From: Pelagimonas sp.
GTDB lineage: Bacteria > Pseudomonadota > Alphaproteobacteria > Rhodobacterales > Rhodobacteraceae
Reading direction: 5' to 3'
NCBI GenBank assembly: GCA_025210265.1
Contig: JAOASD010000031.1
Coordinates: 62,001 to 126,000, forward strand
Length of the DNA stretch: 64,000 nt
Program-made: the position numbers and the translations under genes
Shown here: one piece after another, positions 42,119 to 52,118 of the stretch
Layout of the letters: the number at the start of each line of letters is the position of its first letter
How positions within the stretch are numbered: the stretch's first letter is position 1
The notes under the pieces: model-generated
What the model was told of the DNA's origin: nothing
Database searches by the model: none
Seen by the model: only the letters and a program-made list of their open reading frames with translations

Positions 42119-43183
42119 TTATTCTGCGGGGCTGAGGGCCGCGCGGCTGCTGGCACCTTTCAGGGCGGTGTTCATGCCAAGCGCGCCCAGGGTGATCGCG
42201 CCCAGCACGATCAGGGCTGGCAGGGACAGGGCGGGGATGCCCGCCAGACCGGCCCCCACAGTGCAGCCACCGGCCAGCACCGCGCCCACGCCCATCAGGC
42301 CTGCGCCGGTCAGGTAGCGGCCGGTTTCACGCGGCGAGGTAAAGCTCTGCCAGGCAAAGCGGCGCGACAGCAGGGCGCTGATCAGGCTGCCCAGCAACAC
42401 GCCTCCGATCAGGCCAACGCCGAACCCTGCCGGGATCGAGGTCGAGGCCACGGTCCAGAACAGCGTGTCGGCCCAGGGCGCGGTGAAAGACAGGCTTTGC
42501 AGCACCACCGGGTCAAAATCGTCATACAGGACAAAGCCCGTGCCAACCCAGCCTGCAGGGACCAGCAGGCCCAGCAGCGCCGCCAGCACCAGCCGCGACA
42601 CCGGGTTGCCTGAACGCAAGGCGATTGCCAGCGCGGCCACCAGCAGCGCCCCAGCCCAAAGCAGCGCGCCACCGGGCAGGCTGGCCAGCGCGGCCAGATC
42701 GCCCACAGGCAGGGTGATCGCCGCCGCTTGGGTTGCCAGCGGGGCCAGGACGCCTTTCAATGTGGCATGGGCGATGATGGCGAACACAGCCAGCACCGTC
42801 AGCGCCCGCAAATTCCCCGAGGCGCTCAGCACCGTCAGACGGGACACGCAGCCCCGTGTCAGCACCATGCCCGCGCCAAACATCAGCCCGCCCAGGATCA
42901 GCCCGACAATCGGCAGGTCTTCGGCGAAAAAGCGGTGGCCGCTAAAATCCACCAGCTCAAGCGCGATGGCGGCCTGTGTGCCCACAATCGCACTGGCCAG
43001 CGCCATCATCCAGACCCCCAGCGCGGCGCGGCGATCATCGCCGACCAGACCGCGGCGAAAACAGAATTTGGTCTGTTCGGCCAGGGCCCCGAACAGCAGG
43101 CCAATGGCCAGCGCCAGATAGACAGACGCCTGCGGCGCGGTCAGATTTTCAAAGAACGGGTGTTCTTGCAGAACTTCGTACAT
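42119..43183 (-). CDS. YeeE/YedE family transporter (TsuA-like)
   Basis: A 354-residue inner-membrane protein with about nine to ten helices. Cysteine motifs match the TsuA thiosulfate transporters: EQTKFCFRRG near residue 40, VLTRGCVSRLTVLSASGN near residue 95 and VLAGGCTVGAGLAGIPALS near the C-terminus, the last being the YeeE signature. It probably transports thiosulfate or a related sulfur species. The ATG at 43183 is preferred because the membrane domain begins there. No rhodanese or TusA gene is adjacent. Confidence 0.87.
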   Translation of the reverse strand: MYEVLQEHPFFENLTAPQASVYLALAIGLLFGALAEQTKFCFRRGLVGDDRRAALGVWMMALASAIVGTQAAIALELVDFSGHRFFAEDLPIVGLILGGLMFGAGMVLTRGCVSRLTVLSASGNLRALTVLAVFAIIAHATLKGVLAPLATQAAAITLPVGDLAALASLPGGALLWAGALLVAALAIALRSGNPVSRLVLAALLGLLVPAGWVGTGFVLYDDFDPVVLQSLSFTAPWADTLFWTVASTSIPAGFGVGLIGGVLLGSLISALLSRRFAWQSFTSPRETGRYLTGAGLMGVGAVLAGGCTVGAGLAGIPALSLPALIVLGAITLGALGMNTALKGASSRAALSPAE

Positions 43184-43305
43184 GGCATCCTCGCCAAAAT
43201 GGGGGAATTTCGGAATTATATTCCAATGAGTGTGTGGTGACCGCTTTGGCAAGCCCCGGTGCGGGTGTGGCGGCGTGGGTGTTTGGGAAACTGTTCCAAT
43301 AAGCA

Positions 43306-43340
43306 ATAAAAAACCGGAGCAGGGTTTCCCGTTGCTCCGG
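43306..43340 (-). terminator. intrinsic terminator ending the dppABC unit
   Basis: On the minus strand CCGGAGCA pairs with TGCTCCGG, an 8-bp stem followed by TTTTTTATT; it lies about 80 bases past the permease stop. Confidence 0.85.
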
Positions 43341-43418
43341 CCTGTGTGTCTCACCGTGCTGTGATCTGGTCAAGCTGGTAAGATTTGTTTTTATTTGCCC
43401 GATGCGGGGCAGGGCGGC

Positions 43419-44396
43419 TTAGCGCCCCCGGATCCGCGGATCCAGCGCATCGCGCAGCCCGTCGCCAAGGAAATTCACCGACAGCACAGTCAGCGAAATC
43501 GCGAGACCGGGCAGCAGCACGCGTTCAGGATATTCCTCCATCCGCACCACCGCATCGGCCAGCATCTTGCCCCAGGTCGGGAAATCCGGCGGGAAACCGA
43601 CCCCAAGAAAGCTGAGCGCGCTTTCGGTGATGATCGCCGTGGCCAGACCCAGCGCCGCCGACACAAGGATCGGAGACAGCACATTGGGCAGGATATGGCG
43701 ATTGATCAACGCGCGCGGTTTGGTCCCGATGGAATGGGCGGCCAGCACAAATTCGCGCTCTTTGATGGCCAGAACATCGCCGCGCACGATCCGCGCGGTG
43801 GGCATCCAGCTGGTGATCGCGGTGATCGTCACGATCAGCAGGAACATCCCGCCCTCTGGCCCAAAGGCTGTCGACAGCGGTTGGCGGAACAGCGTCACGG
43901 CCACCAGCAGCAGCGGTAGGATCGGCAGCGACAGGAACAGGTCGGTCAGGCGCATCAGCGGCCCGTCCAGCCGTTTGTAATAGCCCGCCAGAACCCCAAT
44001 CACCGTGCCGATGACCAGCGTCAGCAACATGGCCGCCCAGCCCACCGCCAGCGAGGTGCGCCCGCCCTGCAGCATCTGCGCAAGGTGATCGCGGCCCAGC
44101 TGGTCCGACCCAAGCGGTTTCAGCCAGCCGGTCTTGGCCTCGCTGTCCCACAGGGCGGTGTAGATCGGGCGAAAGTTCTTGTTACGGATGTCGGTCTTGG
44201 TCGGATCCACATCCCACAGGAGTGGGCCAAACAGCACCGCCAGCGTGATCAGGATCAGGAACCCCAGACCCAGCACCGCGCCTTTGTGCTTTTTGAACTG
44301 ACCCCAGACATCCTTCCACTGGCTGGAAGGCGGGCGCGAGGGCTCTTTGTCCTGCAGGGCTGCGATCGGGGCGATCTGCTCGTTCGGTTCACTCAT
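43419..44396 (-). CDS. dppC: dipeptide/oligopeptide ABC transporter permease, DppC type
   Basis: A 325-residue permease of the DppC/OppC family: an N-terminal helix, an insertion with DPTKTDIRNKNFRP and GSDQLGRDHLAQMLQGGR (the conserved GTDxxGRD region), and the EAA loop in HSIGTKPRALINRHILPN. Five to six helices. ATG 44396 overlaps the dppB stop by 8 bases. It forms the channel with DppB. Confidence 0.92.
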   Translation of the reverse strand: MSEPNEQIAPIAALQDKEPSRPPSSQWKDVWGQFKKHKGAVLGLGFLILITLAVLFGPLLWDVDPTKTDIRNKNFRPIYTALWDSEAKTGWLKPLGSDQLGRDHLAQMLQGGRTSLAVGWAAMLLTLVIGTVIGVLAGYYKRLDGPLMRLTDLFLSLPILPLLLVAVTLFRQPLSTAFGPEGGMFLLIVTITAITSWMPTARIVRGDVLAIKEREFVLAAHSIGTKPRALINRHILPNVLSPILVSAALGLATAIITESALSFLGVGFPPDFPTWGKMLADAVVRMEEYPERVLLPGLAISLTVLSVNFLGDGLRDALDPRIRGR

Positions 44397-45396
44397 AGCG
44401 GATCCTCGGGTCAAGCAGGCCGTACAGCACATCTGCGATCAGGTTAAAGATCACGATCAGCACGGCAAAGATAAAGGTCAGGGTCATCACCATCGGCAGG
44501 TCATTGGCAAACAGCGCCGTGATCAGCAGCTGGCCAATGCCATTCACCTTGAACACGTTCTCGGTGATGATGGCGCCGCCAAAGATCGAAGGCAGCCCCA
44601 GCGCGATCACGGTGACAACCGGGATCATCGAGTTGCGCAGCACATGGCGCAGCACCACGACGCTTTCGCCCAGGCCCTTGGCCCGCGCGGTGCGCACGTA
44701 ATCCTGGTTCAGGTTGTCCAGCATCGAGGCGCGCATATAGCGACTCAGCTGGGCGGTGATCTGCAGCGCCAGCACCATGACCGGCATGATCATCTGCTGC
44801 AGCTGATATTTGAAGCTGTCCCAGTCATTCACCACATGGGTGGTGTCATAGATCGACGGCAACCAGCCCAGCTGCACCGAAAACACCACGATCAGCAGCG
44901 GCCCGGTAAAGAAAGGCGGGATCGAAAAGCCGATCATCGTGACAAAGGTACCGGCCTGATCAAAGGTCGAATACTGGCGATAGGCCGAATAAATCCCCAC
45001 CGGGATCGCGATCAGGATCGCCACGATATACGCCACGCCAACCACCCACAGTGTCTGGGGGATCCGCTGGATGATGATGTCCATCACCGGGCTGCGGGTC
45101 TGCCAGGAGATCACGCGCAGTTTGCCTTCGGAGAAATTGGTGCCGAACATCCAGTCGATCATAACCTGAGGTTCGATCCAGAAGACCTGAACCAGCCATT
45201 TCCAGTATTGGACAAGCGGGGGTTCCCCCACGCCAAGGGCTTCGCGCATCTTCTCTTTCACGTCCGGCGGGACGGTCAGCGGAATCTGCGCCATTGGATC
45301 GCCGGGCGCGAGTTGCAGCAACATGAAGATCACGAAGCTGATGAACAGAAGCGTCGGGATCGATAAGATCAACCGTCGCATGGTATAAGAGAGCAT
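44389..45396 (-). CDS. dppB: dipeptide/oligopeptide ABC transporter permease, DppB type
   Basis: A 335-residue permease with N-terminal MRRLILSIPTLLFISFVIFM, an APGDP segment, and the EAA loop RTARAKGLGESVVVLRHVLRN near residue 235. Six helices. It lies between dppA and dppC and is preceded by two strong hairpins in the dppA-dppB gap. Confidence 0.93.
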   Translation of the reverse strand: MLSYTMRRLILSIPTLLFISFVIFMLLQLAPGDPMAQIPLTVPPDVKEKMREALGVGEPPLVQYWKWLVQVFWIEPQVMIDWMFGTNFSEGKLRVISWQTRSPVMDIIIQRIPQTLWVVGVAYIVAILIAIPVGIYSAYRQYSTFDQAGTFVTMIGFSIPPFFTGPLLIVVFSVQLGWLPSIYDTTHVVNDWDSFKYQLQQMIMPVMVLALQITAQLSRYMRASMLDNLNQDYVRTARAKGLGESVVVLRHVLRNSMIPVVTVIALGLPSIFGGAIITENVFKVNGIGQLLITALFANDLPMVMTLTFIFAVLIVIFNLIADVLYGLLDPRIRYE

Positions 45397-45511
45397 CGGT
45401 GCCTCGGGTCAGATTTTTCCGAACGGAAGAAACAAGGGAAGGGCGGGACGAAGCCCGCCCTGCAGGGCCTGAAGCAGAGGGCGAGGCCGACGCCTCGCCC
45501 TCCACATCAGA
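45397..45511 (-). promoter_or_regulatory. two intercistronic hairpins between dppA and dppB
   Basis: GAGGGCGAGGC/GCCTCGCCCTC (45477-45502), a perfect 11-bp stem with loop CGAC, and AGGGCGGG/CCCGCCCT (45440-45461). No T-run follows. Such elements in transporter operons commonly protect the upstream, binding-protein part of the mRNA from 3' decay. Confidence 0.6.
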
Positions 45512-47209
45512 TCATTTTGCGCGGTGCCAGTCGGCAATGTTCCAGAGTTCCACATCCCAGGAGTTCATCCGGGTGCCCGCAAGGCTGTTGGACTTGGCCG
45601 AAATGTCGCCGCGGTGGGTGAGGGGGATCATCACGCCGGCGGAGATTGCCATGTCGTTCAGCATCTGACCGATGCGCGCGCGCTCAGCAAGATCCGAGGT
45701 CTCGCTCAGCTTCGTCCAAAGGGCGTCGTACTCTTCGCTGCAGAAACGCGAGATGTTTTCACCTTGCCACTGGGATTCGGGGCTTGGGGCCTTGTCGCAG
45801 AGCAGGTTCGCCAGATATGCCTGCGGATCAGTCCCGGCGAAGGTGTTGGTGTACATCTCCACATCCGCATAGAATTTCTGGAAAGTGTCGGGCGAGCCCG
45901 CATCCCCGCCAAAGAACACAGAGGCGTCGAGGTTGCGGAGTTCGACCTCAATACCGATCTCGCCCCACCAATCCTTGATAAGCGCCTGATAATCCTGACG
46001 AATGGCGTTGGTCGAGGTCTGGTAAAGGATGGAGAGCGGCACACCATCTTTCTCGCGAACGCCGTCACCATCAGTGTCTACGACGCCGGCTGCATCCAGC
46101 ATGGCATTGGCGCCAGCGATGTCCTGCACGTCGCAGCTGAAGGTGTCGGAATTGTACTCCAGTGGGGCGGGAATCCAGTTACAGGTTACCTTGCCGCCCG
46201 CGCCATAACCGATCTCGGCCAAGAGAACACGGTCAACTGCCATGGACATGGCCTTGTAGATTGCCTCGTCCTGAAGGAACGGATGCGGCTTGATGACAGC
46301 GCGCTCATCCGGGCCAAGAGCCGGGTCAGGATTGGTCATATTGAGCATGATCCGTTCGACCGAAGGGCCAAAGCTGCTGATGACGGTGCCGTTGCCTGCG
46401 GATTCCATCTTGGCCAGAACCTCCGGTGCAACCTGGGTGTTCCATGCATAGTCAAATTCGCCGGTTTGCAGAACCGCCCGCGCCGCAGAGGCCGCATCAC
46501 CGCCACCTTTGAAGTTTACTTTGGCAAAGGCTGGCTTGTTCGGATCGCGATAGTTCGGGTTGGCCGAGAGGGTAATGACATCGTTGGGACGGAAATCATC
46601 GACCACAAACGGACCTGTTCCAATCGGATAGAAATTCTGTTCGGTACAGGTCGGCGCGGCCGCGCCCATGCAGGCTTCGAACTGGGCTTTCTGGATCACC
46701 GGGCTTTCCCCGCCGCCAAAGGCTGTAAACGGATAGGGGGTCGGTTTTTCGAAAGTGACCACCACGGTTTGCGGATCAGGCGTTTCGACCGAGGAGATCC
46801 CCTCGAACTTGGTCAGCTGTGCGCAACCGCCTTCCGGGTGACTGCAGTAGTCATAGGTGAATTTGACGTCGGCGGAGGTGAAAGCCGTGCCGTCGGACCA
46901 TTTTACACCCTCTTTGAGCTTCCAGGTGACCGAGGTCAGGTCTTCGGAAATGCCGCCATTGGCCACGGTTGGAATCTCTTTCACCAGCCAGGGTACAATT
47001 GCCCCGGTCTCGTCAAAGCGAACAAGCGGTTCAATGACCATGGACGCGGCTTCGCTCTCTTTGTTTCCCCCGGACAGGTAGATGTTCAGGGTGGACGGAG
47101 CCTGCCAGTAGATGATGTTGATCTCGCCATCGCTGCCACGTTCTGCAAAGGCGGCAGGCGCCAGTGCCATGCTGGCCACGGCACCAAGCATAAGAGTCTT
47201 GAGCTTCAT
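45512..47209 (-). CDS. dppA: peptide ABC transporter substrate-binding protein, DppA/OppA type
   Basis: A 565-residue periplasmic SBP family 5 protein: signal peptide to about residue 22 (LMLGAVASMALAPAAFA), then INIIYWQAPSTLNIYL, WKLKEGVKWSDGTAFTSADV (family signature), PIGTGPFVVDDFRPND, and MAISAGVMIPLTHRGDI. Four cysteines occur in two pairs. ATG 47209 is chosen because the signal peptide begins there and GGAG lies upstream. It is divergent from the ATPase gene, sharing a 292-base control region. Confidence 0.92.
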   Translation of the reverse strand: MKLKTLMLGAVASMALAPAAFAERGSDGEINIIYWQAPSTLNIYLSGGNKESEAASMVIEPLVRFDETGAIVPWLVKEIPTVANGGISEDLTSVTWKLKEGVKWSDGTAFTSADVKFTYDYCSHPEGGCAQLTKFEGISSVETPDPQTVVVTFEKPTPYPFTAFGGGESPVIQKAQFEACMGAAAPTCTEQNFYPIGTGPFVVDDFRPNDVITLSANPNYRDPNKPAFAKVNFKGGGDAASAARAVLQTGEFDYAWNTQVAPEVLAKMESAGNGTVISSFGPSVERIMLNMTNPDPALGPDERAVIKPHPFLQDEAIYKAMSMAVDRVLLAEIGYGAGGKVTCNWIPAPLEYNSDTFSCDVQDIAGANAMLDAAGVVDTDGDGVREKDGVPLSILYQTSTNAIRQDYQALIKDWWGEIGIEVELRNLDASVFFGGDAGSPDTFQKFYADVEMYTNTFAGTDPQAYLANLLCDKAPSPESQWQGENISRFCSEEYDALWTKLSETSDLAERARIGQMLNDMAISAGVMIPLTHRGDISAKSNSLAGTRMNSWDVELWNIADWHRAK

Positions 47210-47501
47210 AATCCTCTCCTGTGGATTGAACCGGGTTCTTCCCGGTGCGTTATCATCAGGGTGAGGCGTCCAGTATTTTTTTACCGGTTGCAAGGGGTTG
47301 GCGCTCGAAATTGCAGCGCCGCACACAACCGGAACATCAGGAACACCGCACTCTGCTGCCCATCGAAACAGGATTTCAGCAAAATGCAAGCATTGCCTCT
47401 GCGTTAAGCGCGCCAAGTGAGGCCATGCATTTGACAGCGGCTTTGTCCTGGCTTTACCGTTAACGCAATGACGCGCGTTTGCGCAGACAAAGGACACATT
47501 C
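47210..47501. other. divergent control region of dppABC and dppDF
   Basis: 292 bases between oppositely oriented transporter genes. A GGAG-type RBS serves each side. No convincing operator or sigma promoter pair was identified. Frames here have no recognisable product. Confidence 0.4.
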
Positions 47502-49358
47502 ATGCTGGATCATCCACAGGACGCGCCCCGGACCGGGGCGGGCGCCGGGCCGCTTGCCCGGATTTCTTCGCTGCGAGTCTCGTTTGAAACCAAGGACGGG
47601 CCGGTTCTGGGGGTCGAAGATGTCAGTTTCGACATCAATCCGGGCGAAACTGTCTGTGTGGTGGGCGAATCGGGATCCGGCAAATCGGTGTCCTCGCTGT
47701 CGCTGATGCGGCTGGTGGAATATGGCGGCGGTGAAATCGCGGGCGGCAAGCTGTTGTTTGATCGCCGCGAGGGCGGCGAGGTCGATCTGGCCAAAATGCC
47801 CGCAGGTGAGATGCGCGCGATTCGCGGCAATGAGATCGGGATGATCTTTCAGGAGCCCATGACCGCGCTGAACCCGGTTTTTACCGTGGGCCGCCAGCTG
47901 ACCGAAGGGCTGCGCGTGCATAAGGGCCTGACGCAGGCCCAGGCTGATGCGCGCGCGCTGGAGCTGCTGCGTCAGGTGCGCATCCCCGAACCCGAACGCC
48001 GCCTGAAGCAGTATCCGCACGAACTGTCCGGCGGGATGCGCCAGCGCGTGGTGATCGCCATGGCGCTGGCCTGCGAACCGCGCCTGCTGATCGCCGATGA
48101 ACCGACGACTGCGCTGGATGTAACCATTCAGGCGGAAATTCTGGCCCTGATGGACCGGCTGAAACGCGAAACCGGCACGGCGGTGATGTTCATCACCCAT
48201 GACATGGCTGTGGTGGCGCAGATGGCGGACCGGGTTGTGGTCATGTTCCGCGGCAACAAGGTCGAAGAGGGCACGGTCGAAGAGATCTTCGAAAACCCCC
48301 AGCATCCTTATACAAAGGCGCTGCTGGCCGCGGTGCCCAAGCTGGGCGAGATGACCGGCAAGGATCTGCCCGAACCCATGCGCCTGCTGGGGCGTGAGGA
48401 TCAAAAGATCGAACCGATCACCGGCAGCGACGAGGTGCTGCTGGAGGTCAAGGGGCTGACCACGCGTTTTCCCGTGCGCGGGGGCTTTTTCCGCCGTCAT
48501 ATCAGCAATGTACACGCGGTCGAAGACGTGTCCTTTACCCTGAACAAGGGCCGCACGCTGAGCCTTGTGGGGGAATCGGGGTGTGGGAAATCCTCGGCCG
48601 GGCGCTCGATCCTGCGGCTGGTTGAACCGATGGCGGGCAGCGTGATGATGGACGGGGTGGATATTCTGTCCCTGTCGGAAAGCGCGTTGCGCGAACAGCG
48701 GCGCGAGATGCAGATGATCTTTCAGGATCCCTTTGCCTCGCTGAACCCGCAGATGCAGCTGGCCGATCAGGTGGCCGAACCGATCCGCAATTATGGCACC
48801 GAAAGTGGCGATGCGGTGATGGACCGCGTGGCGGGGCTGTTTGACCGGGTGGAATTGCCGCGCAGTTTCATGCGCCGTTTCCCGCATGAATTGTCCGGCG
48901 GCCAGCGCCAGCGGATCGCCATTGCGCGGGCTCTGGCGCTCAACCCTAAGTTGATCGTTGCGGATGAGGCCGTGTCGGCGTTGGACGTGTCGGTACAGGC
49001 GCAGGTGCTGAACCTGATGATGGAGCTGCAGGCCGAGCTGAACCTGTCCTATCTGTTCATCAGCCATGATATGGCGGTGGTCGAACGGGTTAGTCACGAT
49101 GTGGGCGTGATGTATCTGGGACGGATCGTCGAAAAGGGGCCGCGCCGCGCGGTGTTCGAGAACCCGCAACACCCCTATACGCAGGCCTTGATGAAGGCCG
49201 TGCCCATCGCGGATCCGCGTCGCCGGAAATCCGAGAAGGATCTGAATTTCAAGCCGATTCCGTCGCCGATCCATTCGGTGGACTACAAGGCCGCGCGTTC
49301 GGAATATAACGAAGTGTCACCGGGGCATTTTGTGCTGACAACCGACAGCGGTTACTGA
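47502..49358 (+). CDS. dppDF: fused DppD-DppF peptide ABC transporter ATP-binding protein
   Basis: A 618-residue protein containing two complete ABC ATPase domains. Domain 1: Walker [12 protein letters not shown] (about residue 55), signature [15 protein letters not shown], Walker [14 protein letters not shown]. Domain 2: Walker [13 protein letters not shown] (about residue 360), signature [15 protein letters not shown], Walker [14 protein letters not shown]. In both, HPYTKAL and HPYTQAL mark the DppD/DppF-type C-terminal extension. It energises DppBC; two domains on one chain replace separate DppD and DppF. Confidence 0.93.
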   Translation: MLDHPQDAPRTGAGAGPLARISSLRVSFETKDGPVLGVEDVSFDINPGETVCVVGESGSGKSVSSLSLMRLVEYGGGEIAGGKLLFDRREGGEVDLAKMPAGEMRAIRGNEIGMIFQEPMTALNPVFTVGRQLTEGLRVHKGLTQAQADARALELLRQVRIPEPERRLKQYPHELSGGMRQRVVIAMALACEPRLLIADEPTTALDVTIQAEILALMDRLKRETGTAVMFITHDMAVVAQMADRVVVMFRGNKVEEGTVEEIFENPQHPYTKALLAAVPKLGEMTGKDLPEPMRLLGREDQKIEPITGSDEVLLEVKGLTTRFPVRGGFFRRHISNVHAVEDVSFTLNKGRTLSLVGESGCGKSSAGRSILRLVEPMAGSVMMDGVDILSLSESALREQRREMQMIFQDPFASLNPQMQLADQVAEPIRNYGTESGDAVMDRVAGLFDRVELPRSFMRRFPHELSGGQRQRIAIARALALNPKLIVADEAVSALDVSVQAQVLNLMMELQAELNLSYLFISHDMAVVERVSHDVGVMYLGRIVEKGPRRAVFENPQHPYTQALMKAVPIADPRRRKSEKDLNFKPIPSPIHSVDYKAARSEYNEVSPGHFVLTTDSGY

Positions 49359-49368
49359 GACCGGGGCA

Positions 49369-49427
49369 GGGGGCGCTGCCCCCGTCGCTGCGCGACTCCC
49401 CCGGAGGTATTTGGACCAAGAAGAAAC
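49369..49427 (+). repeat. GGGGGC...GGAGGTATTT intergenic repeat (copy E)
   Basis: GGGGGC/GCCCCC, CGCTGCGCGACTCCCCC, GGAGGTATTTGG and CCAAGAAGAAAC. It ends 14 bases before the start of the argE-like gene. Confidence 0.78.
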
Positions 49428-49440
49428 ACGAAAGAGCGAC

Positions 49441-50613
49441 ATGGTGGAAACACTGGGGGCGAAAACACTGGGGCCGCGGGCCATTCTTGAGCGGCTGGTG
49501 GGCTTTCCCACGGTCAGTGCGGTCAGCAACTTACCGTTGATTGATTGGGTCGAAGTGTACCTGAACAGTCACGGCATCACCTGCCATCGTCATTACAATG
49601 AAGACCGCGAAAAGGCGGCGTTGTTTGCCCATGTTGGTCCTGAGGTTGAGGGCGGTGTTGTGTTGTCCGGTCACACCGATGTTGTGCCGGTGGAGGGCCA
49701 GCCCTGGGGCAGTGATCCGTTTGAGCTGATCGAGCGGGACGGGCGGCTTTATGGCCGTGGATCCACCGATATGAAAGGGTTTGATGCGCTGGCGATTTGG
49801 GCCCTGGTCGAGGCGCAGAAACGCGGTGTATCCCGGCCTGTGCAGATTGCGCTGAGTTATGACGAGGAGGTTGGTTGCACCGGCGCGCCGCCTTTGGTGG
49901 AGGCGATGCGCATCCTGCCCAAGGCGTCTTCGGTCATTGTAGGGGAACCCACGGGCATGAAGGCGGTGCTGGGGCATAAGGGTGGCGTGACCTGGTGGGT
50001 GCGGGTTGAGGGTTATGAGGTGCATAGCTCGATCCTGCACAAAGGGGTCAGCGCGATCATGTGGGGCGCCAAGCTGATCGACTGGGCGAACCAGATCAAT
50101 GATGTTGCTGCGGCGTCCGAGCCAGCGGGGATGGCTGGCCTGTTTGATCCGCCTTACACCAATGCGCATGTGGGCATGATCCATGGCGGCACTGCGCATA
50201 ATATTGCCGCGCGTGACTGTCAGTTTGGCTTTGGCTTTCGTGTGGTGCCGGGCGAGGATCTGCAGCAATGGCGCGATAAGATGTTTGCCAAGGTCGCGGA
50301 TTTGCAGGCCCAGATGCAGGCGATCCGCCCCGAGGCGGCGATCCATCTGGAGGAAAGCTTTGCCCTGCCGCCTTTCGCGCCCAGTCAGAATAACAGCGCA
50401 GAGGCCTTGGTACGGCAGTTGACCGGCGACAATTCCGAAGGCTTTGTCAGTTATGGCACCGAGGCCAGCCATTTTCAGGCGGGCGGCTATGATGTGGTGG
50501 TTTGTGGTCCGGGCGATATTGCCGTGGCGCATCAGCCTGATGAGTTCATCACCGTGGCGCAGTTCGAAGAGGGCCATCGGTTCATGGAGCGTCTGCTGGA
50601 GCATTGTGCGTGA
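49441..50613 (+). CDS. argE: M20 family deacetylase, ArgE type
   Basis: A 390-residue M20A metallohydrolase. Metal-binding His in VLSGHTDVVPVEGQPW, Asp in GRGSTDMKGF, catalytic Glu in YDEEVGCTGA, and a late His in GTEASHFQAGGYDVVVCGPG match acetylornithine deacetylase. The location behind a peptide transporter and ahead of an FAD oxidase suggests it may act on N-acyl amino acids generally rather than only on acetylornithine. ATG 49441 follows the repeat; GAAAGAG is a weak RBS. Confidence 0.85.
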   Translation: MVETLGAKTLGPRAILERLVGFPTVSAVSNLPLIDWVEVYLNSHGITCHRHYNEDREKAALFAHVGPEVEGGVVLSGHTDVVPVEGQPWGSDPFELIERDGRLYGRGSTDMKGFDALAIWALVEAQKRGVSRPVQIALSYDEEVGCTGAPPLVEAMRILPKASSVIVGEPTGMKAVLGHKGGVTWWVRVEGYEVHSSILHKGVSAIMWGAKLIDWANQINDVAAASEPAGMAGLFDPPYTNAHVGMIHGGTAHNIAARDCQFGFGFRVVPGEDLQQWRDKMFAKVADLQAQMQAIRPEAAIHLEESFALPPFAPSQNNSAEALVRQLTGDNSEGFVSYGTEASHFQAGGYDVVVCGPGDIAVAHQPDEFITVAQFEEGHRFMERLLEHCA

Positions 50614-51968
50614 GCTTTCCGTTTCACAGTCTCGGCACGCCAGAGCATCGGGCAGATCTGCCGGGCGAGGTTGATCTGATCGTGATTGGCGGTGGCGTGC
50701 TGGGCATCTGCACTGCGCTTTATGCCAATCGCCGGGGGCTGAAGGTTCTGGTGCTGGAAAAGGGCCGGGTCGCGGGGGAGCAATCCAGCCGCAACTGGGG
50801 CTGGATCCGGGTGCAGGGCCGCGACATGGCGGAGATCCCAATTGCGCTGGAGGCGCAGGAGCTGTGGACCGCGCTGGAGGCTGAGTGCGGCGGGCGGCTG
50901 GGTCTGCGGCAACGCGGAACGGCTTATCTGGCGCGGGATGCGGCGGGGTTGGAGGGTTTTGAGGGCTGGCTGGAGGAGGCGCGCCCTCTGGGTGTGTCCT
51001 CGCGCATGTTAGACCGCGCTGCGACCGAGGATTTGATGGCGGTGCGCAATGGTCCTTGGGCAGGTGCGCTGTACACGCCGACGGATTGTCAGGCAGAGCC
51101 CTGGGTGGCGGTGCCGGAACTGGCCCGGCTTGCGGTGTCTGAGGGGGTGATGATCCGCGAATCCTGTGCGGTGCGCGGGTTGGATATCGCTGCGGGGCAG
51201 GTCGCCGGCGTGCTGAGCGAGGAAGGCGTGGTCAAGGCGGCGCAGGTTCTGGTGGCCGGGGGCGCGTGGTCGTCGCTTTTGCTGCGTCGTCACGGGATAA
51301 ACCTGCCGCAGCTGATGGTGCGCTCGTCGGTCTATGCCAGCGGGGTGGTTGATCCGGGTAAGGGCGTGGGCCTGCCGGATGTCGGGGCTGCGGATGATCG
51401 TCTGGCGCTGCGTCCGCGTCTGGATGGCGGCTATAGCTGTGCGCCCGCGGCCTATAGCGAGCTGTTTGTCGGGCCGGATTCACTGCGCCATCTGAAGTTT
51501 TACCTGCCTCTGCTGAAAGAGGGCAGTTTCGAGGTCAAGCTGCGTCCTGCCGCGCCCAAGGGGTTTCCTGATGGTTGGGGGACGCCGCGGCGCTGGGATC
51601 TGAACGGTGAGAGCCCGTTTGAGCGGATGCGCATTCTGGATCCTGCGCCGCATGTCGGGCGGTTGGGGCGGCTAAAGCGCGATCTGGCAACGCTTTGGCC
51701 GGAGTTTGGTGTGGCAGGGCAAGCCACGCAATGGGCTGGTATGATTGATGTTTTGCCTGATGTGGTGCCGGTGGCGGATCGGGTGTCAGCCCTGCCGGGG
51801 CTGATGGTGGCCACGGGGATGTGTGGTCATGGGTTTGGTATCGGGCCGGGTTTTGGTCGGGTTCTTGCGGATATGGCAGCGGGGGATGCGCCGGGGCATG
51901 ATCTGTCGCGGTTCCGCTTGTCGCGGTTCTCGGACGGGTCGCGTCTGGTGCCTGGGCCCAATATCTGA
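50610..51968 (+). CDS. FAD-dependent amino acid oxidase/dehydrogenase (DadA/glycine-oxidase-like)
   Basis: A 452-residue DAO-family flavoenzyme. FAD motif LIVIGGGVLGICTALYANRR (about residues 24-43), ARG-rich NWGWIRVQGRD, and the C-terminal GLMVATGMCGHGFGIGPGFG typical of the family. GTG 50610 overlaps the argE stop (GTGA), so they are translationally coupled. It would oxidise an amino acid or imino acid produced by the upstream hydrolase. Stereochemistry cannot be deduced. Confidence 0.85.
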   Translation: MSFPFHSLGTPEHRADLPGEVDLIVIGGGVLGICTALYANRRGLKVLVLEKGRVAGEQSSRNWGWIRVQGRDMAEIPIALEAQELWTALEAECGGRLGLRQRGTAYLARDAAGLEGFEGWLEEARPLGVSSRMLDRAATEDLMAVRNGPWAGALYTPTDCQAEPWVAVPELARLAVSEGVMIRESCAVRGLDIAAGQVAGVLSEEGVVKAAQVLVAGGAWSSLLLRRHGINLPQLMVRSSVYASGVVDPGKGVGLPDVGAADDRLALRPRLDGGYSCAPAAYSELFVGPDSLRHLKFYLPLLKEGSFEVKLRPAAPKGFPDGWGTPRRWDLNGESPFERMRILDPAPHVGRLGRLKRDLATLWPEFGVAGQATQWAGMIDVLPDVVPVADRVSALPGLMVATGMCGHGFGIGPGFGRVLADMAAGDAPGHDLSRFRLSRFSDGSRLVPGPNI

Positions 51969-51971
51969 GAC

Positions 51972-51995
51972 CAAATTTTTCCGCAGAAAAATTTG
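51972..51995. repeat. AT-rich intergenic palindrome (copy 5)
   Basis: CAAATTTTTC and GAAAAATTTG, perfect 10-bp stem, 4-base loop, starting just after the stop of the FAD oxidase gene. Confidence 0.75.
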
Positions 51996-52118
51996 CGTCG
52001 CGCCTGTATCGAGGATTGTGGTAGCGGATGACGTCAGGGGATGTTGCCGCGCCCCCTTGCAGCTGGCGCGCCTCAATGGCAGGCTTTGACCGATTTCCAA
52101 ACAGTTGCAGGAGCCCCC

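Noticed and set aside
45524-47407. 627-codon plus-strand open frame opposite dppA
   Set aside because: dppA has a signal peptide and family signature on the minus strand; the opposite frame shows none.
47460-49274. 604-codon minus-strand open frame opposite the fused ATPase
   Set aside because: The plus strand has complete Walker and signature motifs twice; the opposite frame is His/Gln-rich shadow.
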